From the NCBI RefSeq assembly GCF_001039355.2, contig NW_019775758.1, forward strand, positions 192,738-256,737: a stretch of DNA of 64,000 bases, given 5' to 3'. Below the pieces are notes generated by a model. That model had not been told where the DNA came from and did not search any database. It saw only the letters and a program-made list of their open reading frames with translations. Numbering within the stretch: position 1 is the first letter of the stretch; each line of letters starts with the position of its first letter. Below are positions 35,501 to 47,900 of this stretch, piece by piece. The stretch is from Lingula anatina. Its lineage: Eukaryota > Brachiopoda > Lingulata > Lingulida > Lingulidae. The position numbers and the translations under genes were made by a program.

Positions 35501-37209
35501 AGCTCCATCAGGTTTGTAGATTAAAGAAAAAAATACTAGACTAGAATTATATTGTGTGCAGAAATCCCTCCATCAGGTTTTGTGGTTAAAGAAAAAATAC
35601 CAGACGAATTATATTGTGTGCAGAAATCGCTCCATCAGGTTTGTAGATTAAAGAAAAAAATACTAGGACTTGGAATATGTTGTGTGCATAAAAAGCTCCC
35701 TCAGCTTTGTATGATAGAGGAAAAATAAGACTAGATCCGATACATATTGTTTAAAAATAGAATGTTCAGGTTTGTGTTATAAATGTAAAATAATAGACAA
35801 TATAAATTAAAAAAAAATTAACATACTGCCTGAGCAGTGCTCTAGGCAGTTTTATCCAAAATTACTTCATTTACAGTTTCTACCACTTCTGCCAATTTCA
35901 TTCTAATTAATGTTATTCCACTTATCAAGGCCAAGACTGTCAGTGAAAAGCTATGATTGGTTGACTGACAGCTTGTTTTGTGTTCCAGGCTCTACGCGGA
36001 GCTCTGCATATGCTTCTGTCAGAGGAACGAAGGAAGATGAAGAAGAGGGTAAGAGTATGAATGTGTTTTTGTTACCCAATCATTTTTAATCCTTTATATA
36101 TAAAGCAAAATTTACCAAAGAGTGGTTAGCTAGCTCATAAGCATCAATTATAATTAAATTGCAAACCAAAACATGAGTTGTTCAGTAAAATAGGTACTTC
36201 ATAGTGTAGTAATGATAAAAAAGTTGAACATTTCTGCAGAGACTGATCATTTTTCACCTATATTATTTCTACCCTATATTACATGATTACTCATCATATG
36301 ATTCTGTTATCTTGCGTAATTGGTAAAAAAAAATATAAGCTCATAGACCCTTCTTTCTCAGACTTGTTATCAGTCATTGCTTGGTAAATATTTTGAAGTC
36401 TTGGCCTTTATAATTTAAGAACACATCTAAAGTAAATCTAGCTTAGTATGAGTATGCACAGTTGTAGTTATCTTTATTTGTGTAGCCACATACACAGCGT
36501 TATTTTATTTTGTGTCATTTTCTTCCTAGCAGAGGACTCCTCAGAACCTGGCTATTCAAAAATCAAACACAAGCGGCCACACACAGCATTTGAATTTCCC
36601 ACAGCTCCCACGGCTGCTGCAGCAAAAAGTGAAGGTCACAATCAAAACAACTCGTTCCTGTACGCCAAAGTGGACAAGAAAACAAAAAATAGAGACAAGC
36701 TAGAACCTGTAAACGGCACAAACACTGCAACAAAAATTTGCGATGTGTCGGAACCAGATCCGTATGATAATATCAGCCCGAGTTATCTGATGGAACCAGG
36801 ACCAGTGTTACGTTGTGTTGAGAATGGGGCAAACAACGATGACATCAACACAGCTGATGCTGGGTATCAAACTGTGACTGATGTATTTGGAGGTCAAGGT
36901 CAAGAGGATGACCTTGACATTGACCCCAATTATGCCACTATGGGTGACACAGAGGGATTGGGACCTTCACCCCAACAGAGTCAACCTATTAATGATTCAA
37001 ACCCAAAGCATCAAAATAAGCATTTATCAAAGACTAAAACAGCTGCAGAGTCTTCTGTCCTGCCTCCGGATGAAGAACCACCAGAGGGCATGATTCACAT
37101 TAGCCAAGCTAAGCTCAGTCCCACACCTCTGACCAAAAGGCCAGTGCAGCATGTGTACCAGGAGATCGACATGAAGGGGGAGGTGGAGCCCCCTGCTACA
37201 CACCTATAG
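32456..37209 (+). CDS. Single-pass transmembrane adaptor with many tyrosine motifs, PAG-like
   Basis: Eight coding exons: 32456-32586, 33010-33055, 33355-33458, 33705-34546, 34931-35079, 35391-35511, 35989-36048 and 36530-37209. All have GT-AG borders and matching phases; together they give 2133 nt, i.e. 710 residues plus stop. The start ATG at 32456 is the first after the in-frame TAA at the exon's 5' edge. Layout: a very short outer segment (residues 1-14) with no signal peptide; a helix at 15-35; juxtamembrane Cys34 and Cys36, likely palmitoylated; then a long polar cytoplasmic tail. The tail carries over 20 YxxV/I/L/M sites, including YDLI, YDLV, repeated DPYSKVKG, YAEV, YELPPV, YESV, YAEI, YASV, YSKI, YDNI, YATM and YQEI. 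It also has LDRALPAIP and a proline-rich part in exon 4. This plan matches PAG/Cbp-type adaptors, which recruit SH2 proteins (Src-family kinases, Csk) when phosphorylated. The type is inferred from layout; orthology is not shown. Confidence 0.88.
33705..34546 (+). CDS. Adaptor exon 4: main tyrosine-motif repeat region
   Basis: The largest exon (842 nt, residues 94-374). It starts with a PAG-like TLDRALPAIP stretch and an acidic run. Ten tyrosines at about residues 133, 151, 164, 181, 192, 206, 217, 235, 247 and 258 then lie in YDLI/YDLV/YAKV/YSKV/YEKV/YGKV/YAEV settings. Four of the units share the pattern PY(A/S)KVKG, spaced 11-17 residues apart, so they look like internal duplications. YVGDPDYELPPVPIK and a Pro-rich segment (SAPPISPPLPAPT) follow. 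The donor is GAAG|GTAAGC. Confidence 0.9.
35391..35511 (+). CDS. Adaptor exon 6 with a duplicated 3' edge
   Basis: Encodes a segment with DLPPPIPTTERSPLA and DLYAEIAPS. It ends TCCATCAG|GTTTGTA. The last 19 exon bases together with about 45 intron bases are repeated downstream (see the repeat entry at 35493-35750). Confidence 0.85.
35493..35750 (+). repeat. 62-66 bp tandem repeat spanning an exon-intron border
   Basis: Four units start at 35493, 35558, 35620 and 35686, each with GCAGAAATnnCTCCATCAG or a variant followed by GTTTGTAGATTAAAGAAAAA. Unit 1 holds the end of adaptor exon 6 and its donor; units 2 and 3 keep the CAG|GTTT site; unit 4 is degraded (CAGCTTTG). Confidence 0.9.
36530..37209 (+). 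CDS. Adaptor last coding exon
   Basis: Encodes the C-terminal 226 residues, with YSKI, YAKV, YDNI, YQTV, YATM and YQEI sites, and stops at TAG 37207-37209. The acceptor region reads TTCCTAGCAG|AG, so either TAG or CAG can serve. The resulting proteins differ by one alanine. Confidence 0.9.
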
Positions 37210-38082
37210 GTGTCACCACGGTCATCAAACATGACACAGTGGTGGGAATTTTTCTCTTCTTAATTTTGAGTTGTGAAAACTTGATGTGGAACTTTCAGTG
37301 TCATTTTCTTTTTCATCCTGTAGCTGTCACTTTAACATATCCTTTTACCAACCTCAAGGAGATGTTTCTGTGAAGGACTTTGAAACGACTGTTCATGTAA
37401 CTGTTGTAGACATATATGGCACAACAATACATGGCACTGTTGTAGCTATAGACATCTATTACACACTTAAAGGTGTCATTCCTGTAGATATTTTAGCGAG
37501 TGCTGCACTGCATTGATATTGTGGTGTTAACTGAAGTGATTTAAATCATTTACAGACTGCAACGTAGTTTTTAAGAAATGTTTGGATATGATGTCATGGA
37601 AGTATTATGTATAATGGGTGTGCATTGGCTCCTTTTTGCATTTGTAATATCACGAGGGAAGAAATATTTTACATTTTTTTAATTATGGGACAAATTTAGA
37701 AATAAGTATAGATATCTCTTTTATTCTATAAATAGATTAAGATATCTCTTTTATTTTATTTCTCTAGGTATACATAATGCACATATTTAATTCGTTACCN
37801 CAATGTAGACTAAAAAGAACAATCATTTTTGCGTGTTCAGTATGTTTATAGTTGTTACATAAGCAGCTGTGAAGTAATTGGAATGAAGCTTCTTTGCTTT
37901 TAGATGTGGCTAAATTTTCCATTATTTAAAAAAGCACACATTTTCTATTTTTGATGATGCATATTAGTTGGTTTTATCAAAAAGGCCGAATGGCTTTAAG
38001 TAGAACAGGGTGAGTGAGCCTTGTTAACTGTAATATAGTAAGCAGTATGTATATATTGTATTGATGTAATGATCACATATTA
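37210..38082 (+). other. Probable 3' UTR of the adaptor gene
   Basis: No coding features. AT-rich, with a single N at 37800. An ATTAAA and, further on, an AATAAA (38869-38874) are candidate polyadenylation signals on this strand. Confidence 0.4.
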
Positions 38083-39402
38083 TTTATTTATGCAAGCACT
38101 TAACTGTGGCTTAATTTACATATTCCTGGTGCCATTAAAGATAGTAGAAATAGTGCATGTTTATTGACAGCAGTAAAACTCTCCAAGTTGCGGAATAATA
38201 GAAAGATTCAGGGTTACAACCCCTAAATTTCCTAACTTGCAGATGTGTTTCCACCCCACCCACTCCTCCCTGTAATATCTACCCCTCCCCGCAAGTATAA
38301 CCTTGGATCCACTGGAGAGGAGAGTTTTGTAGTTTTGTATAACTTTTATGGCTACATTTGTATGGGTTGCTTATATTTATATTGGCTCTTAGCCACTGCG
38401 GTGCAGCAAAAGCTCTCTTAGAATGGATCATCTACTTTTCTTTTACTCAGAATGATGTAGTAGGTTGCTAGCTTTAATGTTACCACATGTGGTGCGTCTT
38501 TAAGTTACAGGGGCGAGTTTGTAAGTCAGTCAAAAAAACAATGAAAAGGACCCGTTTTAAACTGTATTTATTTCATGAATGGGACAAAAACATCTTGTAA
38601 GGGTAAACTACTGATACCGTAATACAAGTCCATTGTGTCAGTCGGCTATTTCCCGTTAGTATTTCGCTCCCTATACTTTTACTAGCTTCAGGCTGCGTTG
38701 AACGTTGTGCAATATTGTCGCTTGTTGTTTTTGTCTGTTTTGCTTTGAGAGCAGCAAAATATAGTTATGTTCACGTCAACACTGCATTTATGTCGATAGG
38801 TGTTAGTAATAGAAATACAAATTCCAGAAATGTAAAACAATGATTTTTTTATTATTATTATTATTTTGAATAAATCCTCAAACGTATTGTGTTGTTCGTT
38901 TAATGTCACAGTACAATGGTTTGTGATGAGGAATGCTGAAGGAGGTCAAATTTCAGTGTATTCAGATGTCAGAATAATGTGACTTATTTCATATCTAGAA
39001 GTGAAACACTTCAGAATGACATTGAGATGTTTTTTAATTACTATTATTATGCTTAGATATAACAACTTATCAAAGCTCGTGATAAAATTGATTTTATATC
39101 AATAATATTTGTTATTGCAACTAAGAGTTGGACATGAAAGATTGATAAGAATAACCAAAACAATTGAGTATCCAGTGAGACAAAGGAAGATTTCACTATT
39201 AAAATATAAAATCAATGTGTAGCTTTAAAAAATTCATAACATAAATGAATTAAATTATTAAAATAGTAAATCAATCAGTTTCTTTTAAATAGTTAAAATT
39301 AATGAATTTTATACAATAAAATTATGTTACGAATGAGATGAAGCGCGAAAACTAGAATGAGGTACAATTGCAGCTACGTACGTTTGAAATTTAAACGCAC
39401 GC
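38083..39402 (+). repeat. 1.3-kb direct repeat, copy 1
   Basis: Starts TTTATTTATGCAAGCACTTA and ends TTTAAACGCACGC. It is almost identical to 39427-40736, with scattered substitutions and small indels (for example a missing CTACCCCTCC near 38281 and a missing GTATTCA near 38959). No gene seen. An AATAAA at 38869-38874 could end the adaptor transcript. Confidence 0.95.
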
Positions 39403-39426
39403 GNTATCGCCTCTCTGATCCTCTAG

Positions 39427-40736
39427 TTTATTTATGCAAGCACTTAACTGTGGCTTAATTTACATATTCCTGGTGCCATTAAAGATAGTAGAAATAGTGC
39501 ATGTTTATTGACAGCAGTAAAACTCTCCAAGTTGCGGAATAATAGAAAGATTCAGGGTTACAACCCCTAAATTTCCTAACTTGCAGATGTGTTTCCACCC
39601 CACCCACTCCTCCCTGTAATATCTCCCCCGCAAGTATAACCTTGGATCCACTGGAGAGGAGAGTTTTGTAGTTTTGTATAACTTTTATGGCTACATTTGT
39701 ATGGGTTGCTTATATTTATATTGGCTCTTAGCCACTGCGGTGCAGCAAAAGCTCTCTTAGAATGGATCATCTACTTTTCTTTTACTCAGAATGATGTAGT
39801 AGGTTGCTAGCTTTAATGTTACCACATGTGGTGCGTCTTTAAGTTACAGGGGCGAGTTTGTAAGACAGTCGAAAAAACAATGAAAAGGACCCGTTTTAAA
39901 CTGTATTTATTTCATGAATGGGGCAAAAACATCTTGTAAGGGTAAACTACTGATACCGTAATACAAGTCCATTGTTTTAGTCGGCTGTTTCCCGTTAGTG
40001 TTTCGCTACCTATACTTTTACTAGCTTCAGGCTGCGTTGAACGTTGTGCAATATTGTCGCTTGTTGTTTTTGTCTGTTTTGCTTTGAGAGCAGCAAAATA
40101 TAGTTATGTTCACGTCAACACTGCATTTATGTCGATAGGTGTTAGTAATAGAAATACAAATTCCAGAAATGTAAAACAATGATTTTTTTTATTATTATTA
40201 TTATTATTTTGAATAAACCGTCAAACGTATTGTGTTGTTCGTTTAATGTCACAGTACAATGGTTTGTGATGAGGAATGCTGAAGGAGGTCAAATTTCAGA
40301 TGTCAGAATAATGTGACTTATTTCATATCTAGAAGTGAAACACTTCAGAATGACATTGAGATGTTTTTTAATTACTATTATTATGCTTAGATATAACAAC
40401 TTATCAAAGATCGTGATAAAATTGATTTTATATCAATAATATTTGTTATTGCAACTAAGAGTTGGACATGAAAGATTGATAAAAATAACCAAAACAATTG
40501 AGTATCCAGTGAGACAAAGGAAGATTTCACTATTAAAATATAAAATCAATGTGTAGCTTTAAAAAATTCATAACATAAATGAATTAAATTATTAAAATAG
40601 TAAATCAATCAGTTTCTTTTAAATAGTTAAAATTAATGAATTTTATACAATAAAATTATGTTACGAATGAGATGAAGCGCGAAAACTAGAATGAGGTACA
40701 ATTGCAGCTACGTACGTTTGAAATTTAAACGCACGC
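39427..40736 (+). repeat. 1.3-kb direct repeat, copy 2
   Basis: Second copy of 38083-39402, separated from it by 24 bp that contain one N (39404). The high similarity over a non-coding stretch and the N at the join fit two haplotypes placed in series. Confidence 0.95.
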
Positions 40737-41314
40737 AGCACATGACCGTCTTTGACAGCAGAGCATTGTTTTAGTTGAGATTCTTGCCGCATTTTACAAA
40801 AATATTACTTCATTAAATGAAAGAAAGTAAGGCAGTCTTCGGGTGGGGGAGGGGGTCAATGTGTAATAAATGCTTACGTTTGACAAAATAGCTTTTTTTA
40901 TTTCTTACCTTTTAAATACTTATCTTAATTGCAATAAAAATAAACACCTTTAGAGCAAACTTACCTTTATGTTGCCACTACGTACTTTTGCACAGGGTGG
41001 CCAAGCGATCAATGTTAATTTCGCTGCTCCGTAAATTGGTGTGATACAGTGATCGGTGTCCGACATAATTCTATAACTAATTCTGTCAACAACATGAAAA
41101 TAATTGACTGCTATGCTGTGGTCTAGAATCCGGTGCCTGCATTTGGTTTGAATTTTTGTTTGTTTGTTTCTTTGATATGAGTACCTAATCGCGATGTTCC
41201 ATTTAACAAAGGCACCGTTATCAATTTATTTACTGAGGGTAAAACATTGTAAATATATATTTTATCTTCCCCATGGCGCTTCTTCACTTACTGTTGTTGA
41301 TGAAAATAGAGATG

Positions 41315-41402
41315 GCCCAGGATTGTAGTAAACATTGCCCAGGATTGTAGTAAACATTGCCCAGGATTGTAGTAAACATTGCCCAGGATTGTAGTAAACA
41401 TT
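41315..41402 (+). repeat. 22-bp tandem repeat, four copies
   Basis: Four exact or nearly exact units beginning GCCCAGGATTGTAGTAAACA. Confidence 0.95.
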
Positions 41403-42255
41403 GATCCCGTTTTTCCATACAATTTTTCCTATAATTATAAAACATAGATGTATCTTAAAGTTCAATGGAGCATACATTTTACTTTGGCTGTCAAATATTG
41501 CCCAATGGGGAGAGAATGGGGCAATCTGTCCTGCACGTAACCTGTGTACCAGGGATTTAAGGGGATCGATACATAAGGCAATTTCTCTAATCCTCTTGAT
41601 AATGCGGAAATAAAAAAAAATGTCATGTGAAGGGATATAATGCTGCCGCATCAAAAGCACATAGGGGTCACTTTACTCACTCGGGTTGATGACGCTACTG
41701 CAAAGTTTCTGAGTTGAAAACTGTGATATTGATTTCCAACAGATCTCCCTCATCTGAACAATTATAGACCAACACGGTTTTACTGCATATTTAATTGCAA
41801 TTATAACTAAAAGTTTCTTGAGCATAAATTATTTGCAGCCTTTAGTTTTGTTACATACTCGTGAGAGAAGACAAAAAATGTGTTTTTTTATTGTGTAGCA
41901 GCTACATGTAGGGCTTTAGGTCGACATGACTTACTTACGGATCAGGTAACTTGCGCGATTTAGCCTGCAAGAATAGGCCAATATATATGTTGGACACCAG
42001 TTTTTGCTTATGATATAGCGCTCTCTCTTGGCCTACATTGAGTGACTGAGCCTCTCTTCTTCTTTTTATGAACGGCGATAAAAAGACAGAGGGCATATTT
42101 AACTATGCAATTCTCGGAATAGGAAGAAAAACCGGAAACTTGGACTTTGATACTTAATGTACAACTTACTATATATATTTCTATATTTCCGTAAATATAC
42201 GAATTTTTCACTTTTCCCTGCTCACGTTGAAAGGTCGTGGCACCCCAGTGAATGG

Positions 42256-42320
42256 TCTTAGTAACTGAAGGGGCGTGGTTTGGTGACTGAAGGGGCGTGG
42301 TTTAGTAACCGAAGGGGCAT
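42256..42320 (+). repeat. Three-copy repeat carrying GGGGCGTGG motifs
   Basis: Units of about 22 bp read ACTGAAGGGGCGTGGTTTG, ACTGAAGGGGCGTGGTTTAG and ACCGAAGGGGCATGGTTAC. The core GGGGCGTGG is the reverse complement of CCACGCCCC, the binding core of KLF/Sp factors, so it could be a small regulatory cluster. Function is inferred. Confidence 0.6.
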
Positions 42321-44866
42321 GGTTACTCTAAGTGCATGCTAACTGTAAACTGTGGCAAACCAGAGCACTTCATTTCTGGGCCGTGGGGTCATAATGACAT
42401 TTCTCATAAGGATATAGCCATGACTTAAGGATTGGGGTAAACAAAAATAAGGTAGTGAACTTCTGACCCAGCCCGTATTCCTTACTGGTTTTGGTCCAGT
42501 AATTGGCATATATTGTCAACGTAAATGGCAATCATTTCCTCTTGGTTTCATGTGAAGATGATGTCAATAAAAGCACAAAAACATTTATTTTATTTTTATT
42601 ATTTTTATTGAGTATTATAAAACTGAGGCATCATGAATGATATATAACGGGTATAATATACATTTTTCCTTTAAATACTGGATAAATAATACATATTGTT
42701 TACACACAAAATGACACAATCGCTAAACATACACATTAATAACATACAGTAAATAACAAACGTCGTTGTTTGTTCTTTGGTTTACTAGATTTAAAACTAC
42801 TGGATTCAAACCTACACACGTGAAACTATAACGCCATAAAACGTGCGTTTCCTCAATATTCACGACCAGTCAGCCAGTCAGTATATACTTCATCAAATCT
42901 TTTTTTTTCTTTTTCTTTTCTTTTCTCAATGAGCTATTCAGAAACTCGTGACATTCCATCACGTGAGAAGGCTGTTACAGGTGTGTAGAAAGGTAAAAGT
43001 TCGACAGATATCAAAGAAACGTGACAACTACTCCGCATTTTAAAATACATAAACCGCCACGCACGGCGGAACTGACGCAGACGGGACCAGTATGTGAAGG
43101 ACCAAAAGTATGCAAACCGCACGTCTTGCCTTTGTTTTTTAAATTGGTTATGTGTATCAGATATTACGAGATAATGACCGTTTTGACTACGTGCATTACA
43201 TGCGGCTCTTTCAAAAGAGACGGGTCAATAAATTAAGGTTATACTTCACTACAATCCGTGGTAGTATGTCGAAACTTGCGTAAATTAAAGAAAAAAAGTT
43301 GCTTGAAGCATATAACTAGTACCTTTTACTCTATACGGTTTCAGTGAGCTGAAAAAGCATGTTCTTTCAAGCGAAGATATTTTCAAATGTTGAGGGATTT
43401 CCGAAGTGTATATGTGACACATTATAAATAAATCATCCGTTTTCTAGTTTGTGTCCACAGCTAAATTCTAAAGAGCATGCTTTTAAAAAACACATTGTAA
43501 TTCCGACCGCCGTTTTTTCCTATACTCTCACGTTTGCATTCTCAGGAGAAATACAATGAAAGTATAAAATAGACATGTACAATAGCGTGGTGTGCGGGAA
43601 CTTTTGAGACACTCCCCACGTGTGGAAACAGGACACATAATCTTCACAACTTTAAACATCAGGTGCCGGTTTAATAATGCTGTTAATGTACAAACTATGG
43701 GCACTTACAAAGGTAGTTTTTCTCCATTTAAAATTCACAATTGCTCATTTGCTCTTATAATTCTGTTTTTAAGGTGACTCCAGAAAGGAGAGAGAATTCC
43801 GCTCCGTATATGAACATGTAGAATTATAATCAGGTTTATACTCATGGCCAAAAAGTGGCGTTGAACTTCTTTTTCTCTTAATCCCATTTCTACGATGAAT
43901 ATTGTCAGTCATTTAATTAACTGCCACCGTAAATCTTATCCTCAATAACTGATCCACTTTCTTGTTTGTTTTGAAAGTAGTCTTGAAAACAACACACCTT
44001 TTTCCATATGGTAATGCTAGTTAATGTCAAATAAAACCGTTTGTCAGCAACTTTAAACGCCTTTTCTGCATACTGTTAGCAAGTCTGACGTCTGTAGTAT
44101 ATTTCAGTGCATAGTCATTTTAAATAGAATCTGCAGTTTATCTTGGTCTAAAGGTTCATGCTTTCTTTTTTTACTGGAAGACGTAAATTCTTTATGATTC
44201 CGATTTATGTCACCTTTGGTGTACAAAAGCTCCAAAGCAAAAGCAGCTACACATTGAATGCGAGATCTTTATCAAAGGGGTTGATAAATAAATAAATAAT
44301 AAATATATGTTCAGCCCCTTTTTGAGGTAGGGTGCGTTCAAGCCTCAGTCCCATCGAATTGACATCGTATGATACAGAAAAGCGCCCTGCATCAGTGAAG
44401 GGTATTTCAAACTGTCAGGGCTTCTAGAGATTTTGAAAGATGGTGTCCGTCCTGCAAATTTTAACATATGAGCAGTAATGCCCATAGAAACGTGAAGCAT
44501 CCGGATTATTGAAAGTTGTTTTCCTCATGTGCCGTATAGACAAATTTCAAACAGTTTTTTCTTACACTCCAAACATCTCCAACGGAAGTTAATCTTTCGA
44601 AGGACAGAGATAAACATTTAGCAGATCCTGATTGGAAGTGCTCGTAGTTGTTCAGGGCATTAATATAAGTTGCGCATGCGCCTCAAAAGAACTTCAACTG
44701 GTCACCGATGTTTCCTTTCATTTATGAAGTCCACGTGGTCGACGCAATCGTTTGAACCAGTAGTTACTGTCCCTGAGCCCCAACTTGTTTGGTTTTGTGG
44801 TTGTTTCCCCATGCTCATCATGGAAGTTGTTAAATAATATTTTCTCTACTCTACTCCGTGTTGTCG

Positions 44867-44942
44867 TCACCTTCTTACGTCTTGGCACTCTCCGTTTACA
44901 TTTTTCATTCCCTCGCAACATTCACTGCACATGTTAGACATC
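44867..44942 (-). CDS. Astacin gene last coding exon
   Basis: Acceptor TATTTTCCAG before 44942. Encodes MSNMCSECCEGMKNVNGECQ and then DVRR, and stops with TGA at 44869-44867. The pattern CC...VNGEC echoes CC...VDGEC at the end of exon 14. Confidence 0.88.
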
Positions 44943-47900
44943 CTGGAAAATAAATGAAATGTTTGATAATTATATTTTCCATTGAGTTCGCAATACACCC
45001 TTAAAACATGGAATTCGTGGTTCAACAATCTTGTAACTCTTGTAACTCTATGATACAGTTGTCCGTTAGACAATAGGCTCTCAATTGATAAGCCTCAGAT
45101 ATAAAAAGTTAAGTTTTTGCTTTTTAATTTACAATTCAGTGCTTTTATCGTCCTGTGTTATGTTCATTTTCATATTATCTTTATCCATATGCAATAATCA
45201 TCATTAAAACCACCTCGGAATACGCGTACTTTCATATCGTTACACATTGAATTCGGTACACATTTAATAGGATACTGTATGCGTTAAAACTCGGTCAGTA
45301 CCAAGTGGTATATCTGGTATAATAAGAGAGGAAAGAACTGCTAAAGAATGAGTTTGCTACATGTACTTATAATTATTGCAACCCTATTGCAACAATATTA
45401 ATGAATGATAAGGTTATTCTGGGTAGGGTTTTGGTGGTCCATATATAACATTCATTTTACATCATGTTTATATGCAACGTCAGGTGGTATTTTGCATTCC
45501 GAATGGCAATATATAGAGGAATATAAATATCTCACTGTATTGGGAGCTATATTCATAGAAGAGGATAGTACTATGGTGCTCAAGGAGACAGGTGGATGAA
45601 TATTTGGTAATGATTTCACCAGAGGAAATCTGGAAGATACTGTATGTGATGTAGTGATGGGAAACCAACGGGATGAAGAATAAAATGATTTTATGCAAAG
45701 GAAAGAAGAATGCATAAGTATAGTAGGTATATATAAATGAAACGGGGAGAGGAAAATATGTTTCTTCAATACCTTAACTATAGTGGCTTTAATATCAGTG
45801 TCAAGTTAAGTGTCCCCTGTTCTGGGATTGGTGGAGGGGGGGCATAGGAAAGGGCATATGTAATACTGTACCTATAGCGGCCATGATTTTGTTTTTTAAA
45901 ACAAGTGTCCCCTATTCCATCCAAATGTCCACCGACAGGGGTTGCAACTGTCACAAAACGAACAGAATTTTATAGGTAAATTCTTAATTTCAAACAGTAA
46001 CTAGTCATAGTTATTTTGTAGGGATACACGTGTACGATACACACACCTACAAGAGACTCTTTGTTGTGATGGTGGAAGGAACCAGGCTTAATAATGCATC
46101 TTCATTTCGGGATTGGGGAGGGGGTTGGGGGATTAGGAAGGAGTTTGAGAGTGAGGATACGACGAGTAATTAGGTAGGGTGTGGAGATAGGGGGTATGAG
46201 TCAAACCTACCAACGGGATCCAGAGGAACAGAATGTTCGTATCATCCATTCTATTTTCCACAAACAACTGAGACAAAATTTTAGACAACACATTAAGTTT
46301 TTATGGTTCAAAAACTACTACTCCCTAATCATTAGATAAATATTAATATCACGTGTTGTTGTACACTGATTTGAACATGTTAATGCAACTGTATAATAAA
46401 AATCACATTATTATGAAACTATTTAACAGAAGGGTTGTCTCATAAATTGTTTTAAAACTATTTTACTACACCCAGCGTTCTTTTTTTTTCAAATTATTTA
46501 AAAGTACCTTTGGGTGCTTGGAACCACGCTGGGTGGTAAACGAAGCAGTTGGGTCAATTTGTACCAGTGCGCATCGCTATAACCATTAAACTACATTGAC
46601 GGGATGGGGCCTTCTGAGGGAAATTAAATTCTACAAATGTCCCAAGATAGGGTCAGAGTCAAGCACCAAAAGACCAAAAATGTGACGATCTTAATTCCTC
46701 TCACGTGCTCTGATGTTCTGCAATTTGAAATGACGTCTTCCATGACGTAAATAACGTTATTAGAGCAAACTGTTTGTTTACACATGTTGTAAGGTAAACA
46801 AGATTAAGTTCAGAATTTAAGGATTGTGTCCGTTTTGTTGCATTTTTTATTTTAACTAGTTTTTTGTTACAGTTGAATTTACTTACTTGCCGTTTTGGTC
46901 CCCGGTACACTCACACGCATTGAAGTTGCATCTTTCATATTCCCTGTGAACATAAGAAAATACAATCTTTTCATACACTTGTCATAAAGATGTTGAAGTA
47001 GTTAATGACATATATAAATGTAATCAATAGCATAATATAATGAATACTTATTTTTAAAATAGAAATACTGTCTGGTCTGAAAGAATACGCATAAAGTTAA
47101 GATTTGTCGTATCGTTGAGGATAATAGGCAGTTATTATTTTACAACTATTCTCATAACAGCCCTGGGCATTCAGTTTAGATTTTCATGAATTACGCAGTT
47201 AACCAAATAATTGTTGAAGCATATTTCAAATTAAAAGTCATAAAGAGGCGTACATGTGCATGTTTCTTCGCGCCACCATGTGCGCGTGTTTGTACGTTGC
47301 CATAATTTGTTAAATTTAGACATGATATCCGGAGACAAGAAAAACGCTTAAACGCGCATTATATCCGTAGCGGCAGCACAAAAATTTTCTCAATGAGTTA
47401 AAGCGTTTCATTAAGACATGCATCTTGCGTTTTACAACCGGAAGCATTTAGCACTCTCAGGTGTCTAATAGCGTTTTAATGGATATCCATCTTAATTCTT
47501 GTTTTATAACCGTTTCATCATTCTCCACTTGTAAGGCCTAGTCTCCCATGTTATACAGAGCCAGGCTAAAAGTCTTATCACCAGTGGACTAGCTCTTGTC
47601 CAGGAATGATTTTTATCACTCCTATTCATCACAGGCCGTTATAGTCACGTTTTATTAATAAAATTAAGTGCACGGGTCACTACTTTTCCAAATGGTTTCC
47701 TGCTATAAAATGACGGTCATTGTGGTAAACTGTATATCGGATCTCCAGAATGGCCGTGGACAAAAAACCATTTCCATAAATTTCAATATTTCTCTAACAG
47801 GACATGATACCGAAACTAACGTCTTGTTTAAACACTGCATACAGACAAAGCTTTACTCTGAAATTCATGCATTATTGTTCTTTTTTGCTGAAAATGCCCA

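Larger units (their letters stand above)
40737..44866. other. Non-coding stretch between the adaptor and astacin genes
   Basis: No coding exon supported. Contains a 22-bp tandem repeat (41315-41402), a GGGGCGTGG repeat (42256-42320), T-rich simple sequence, and the likely 3' UTR of the minus-strand astacin gene just below 44867. Confidence 0.45.
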
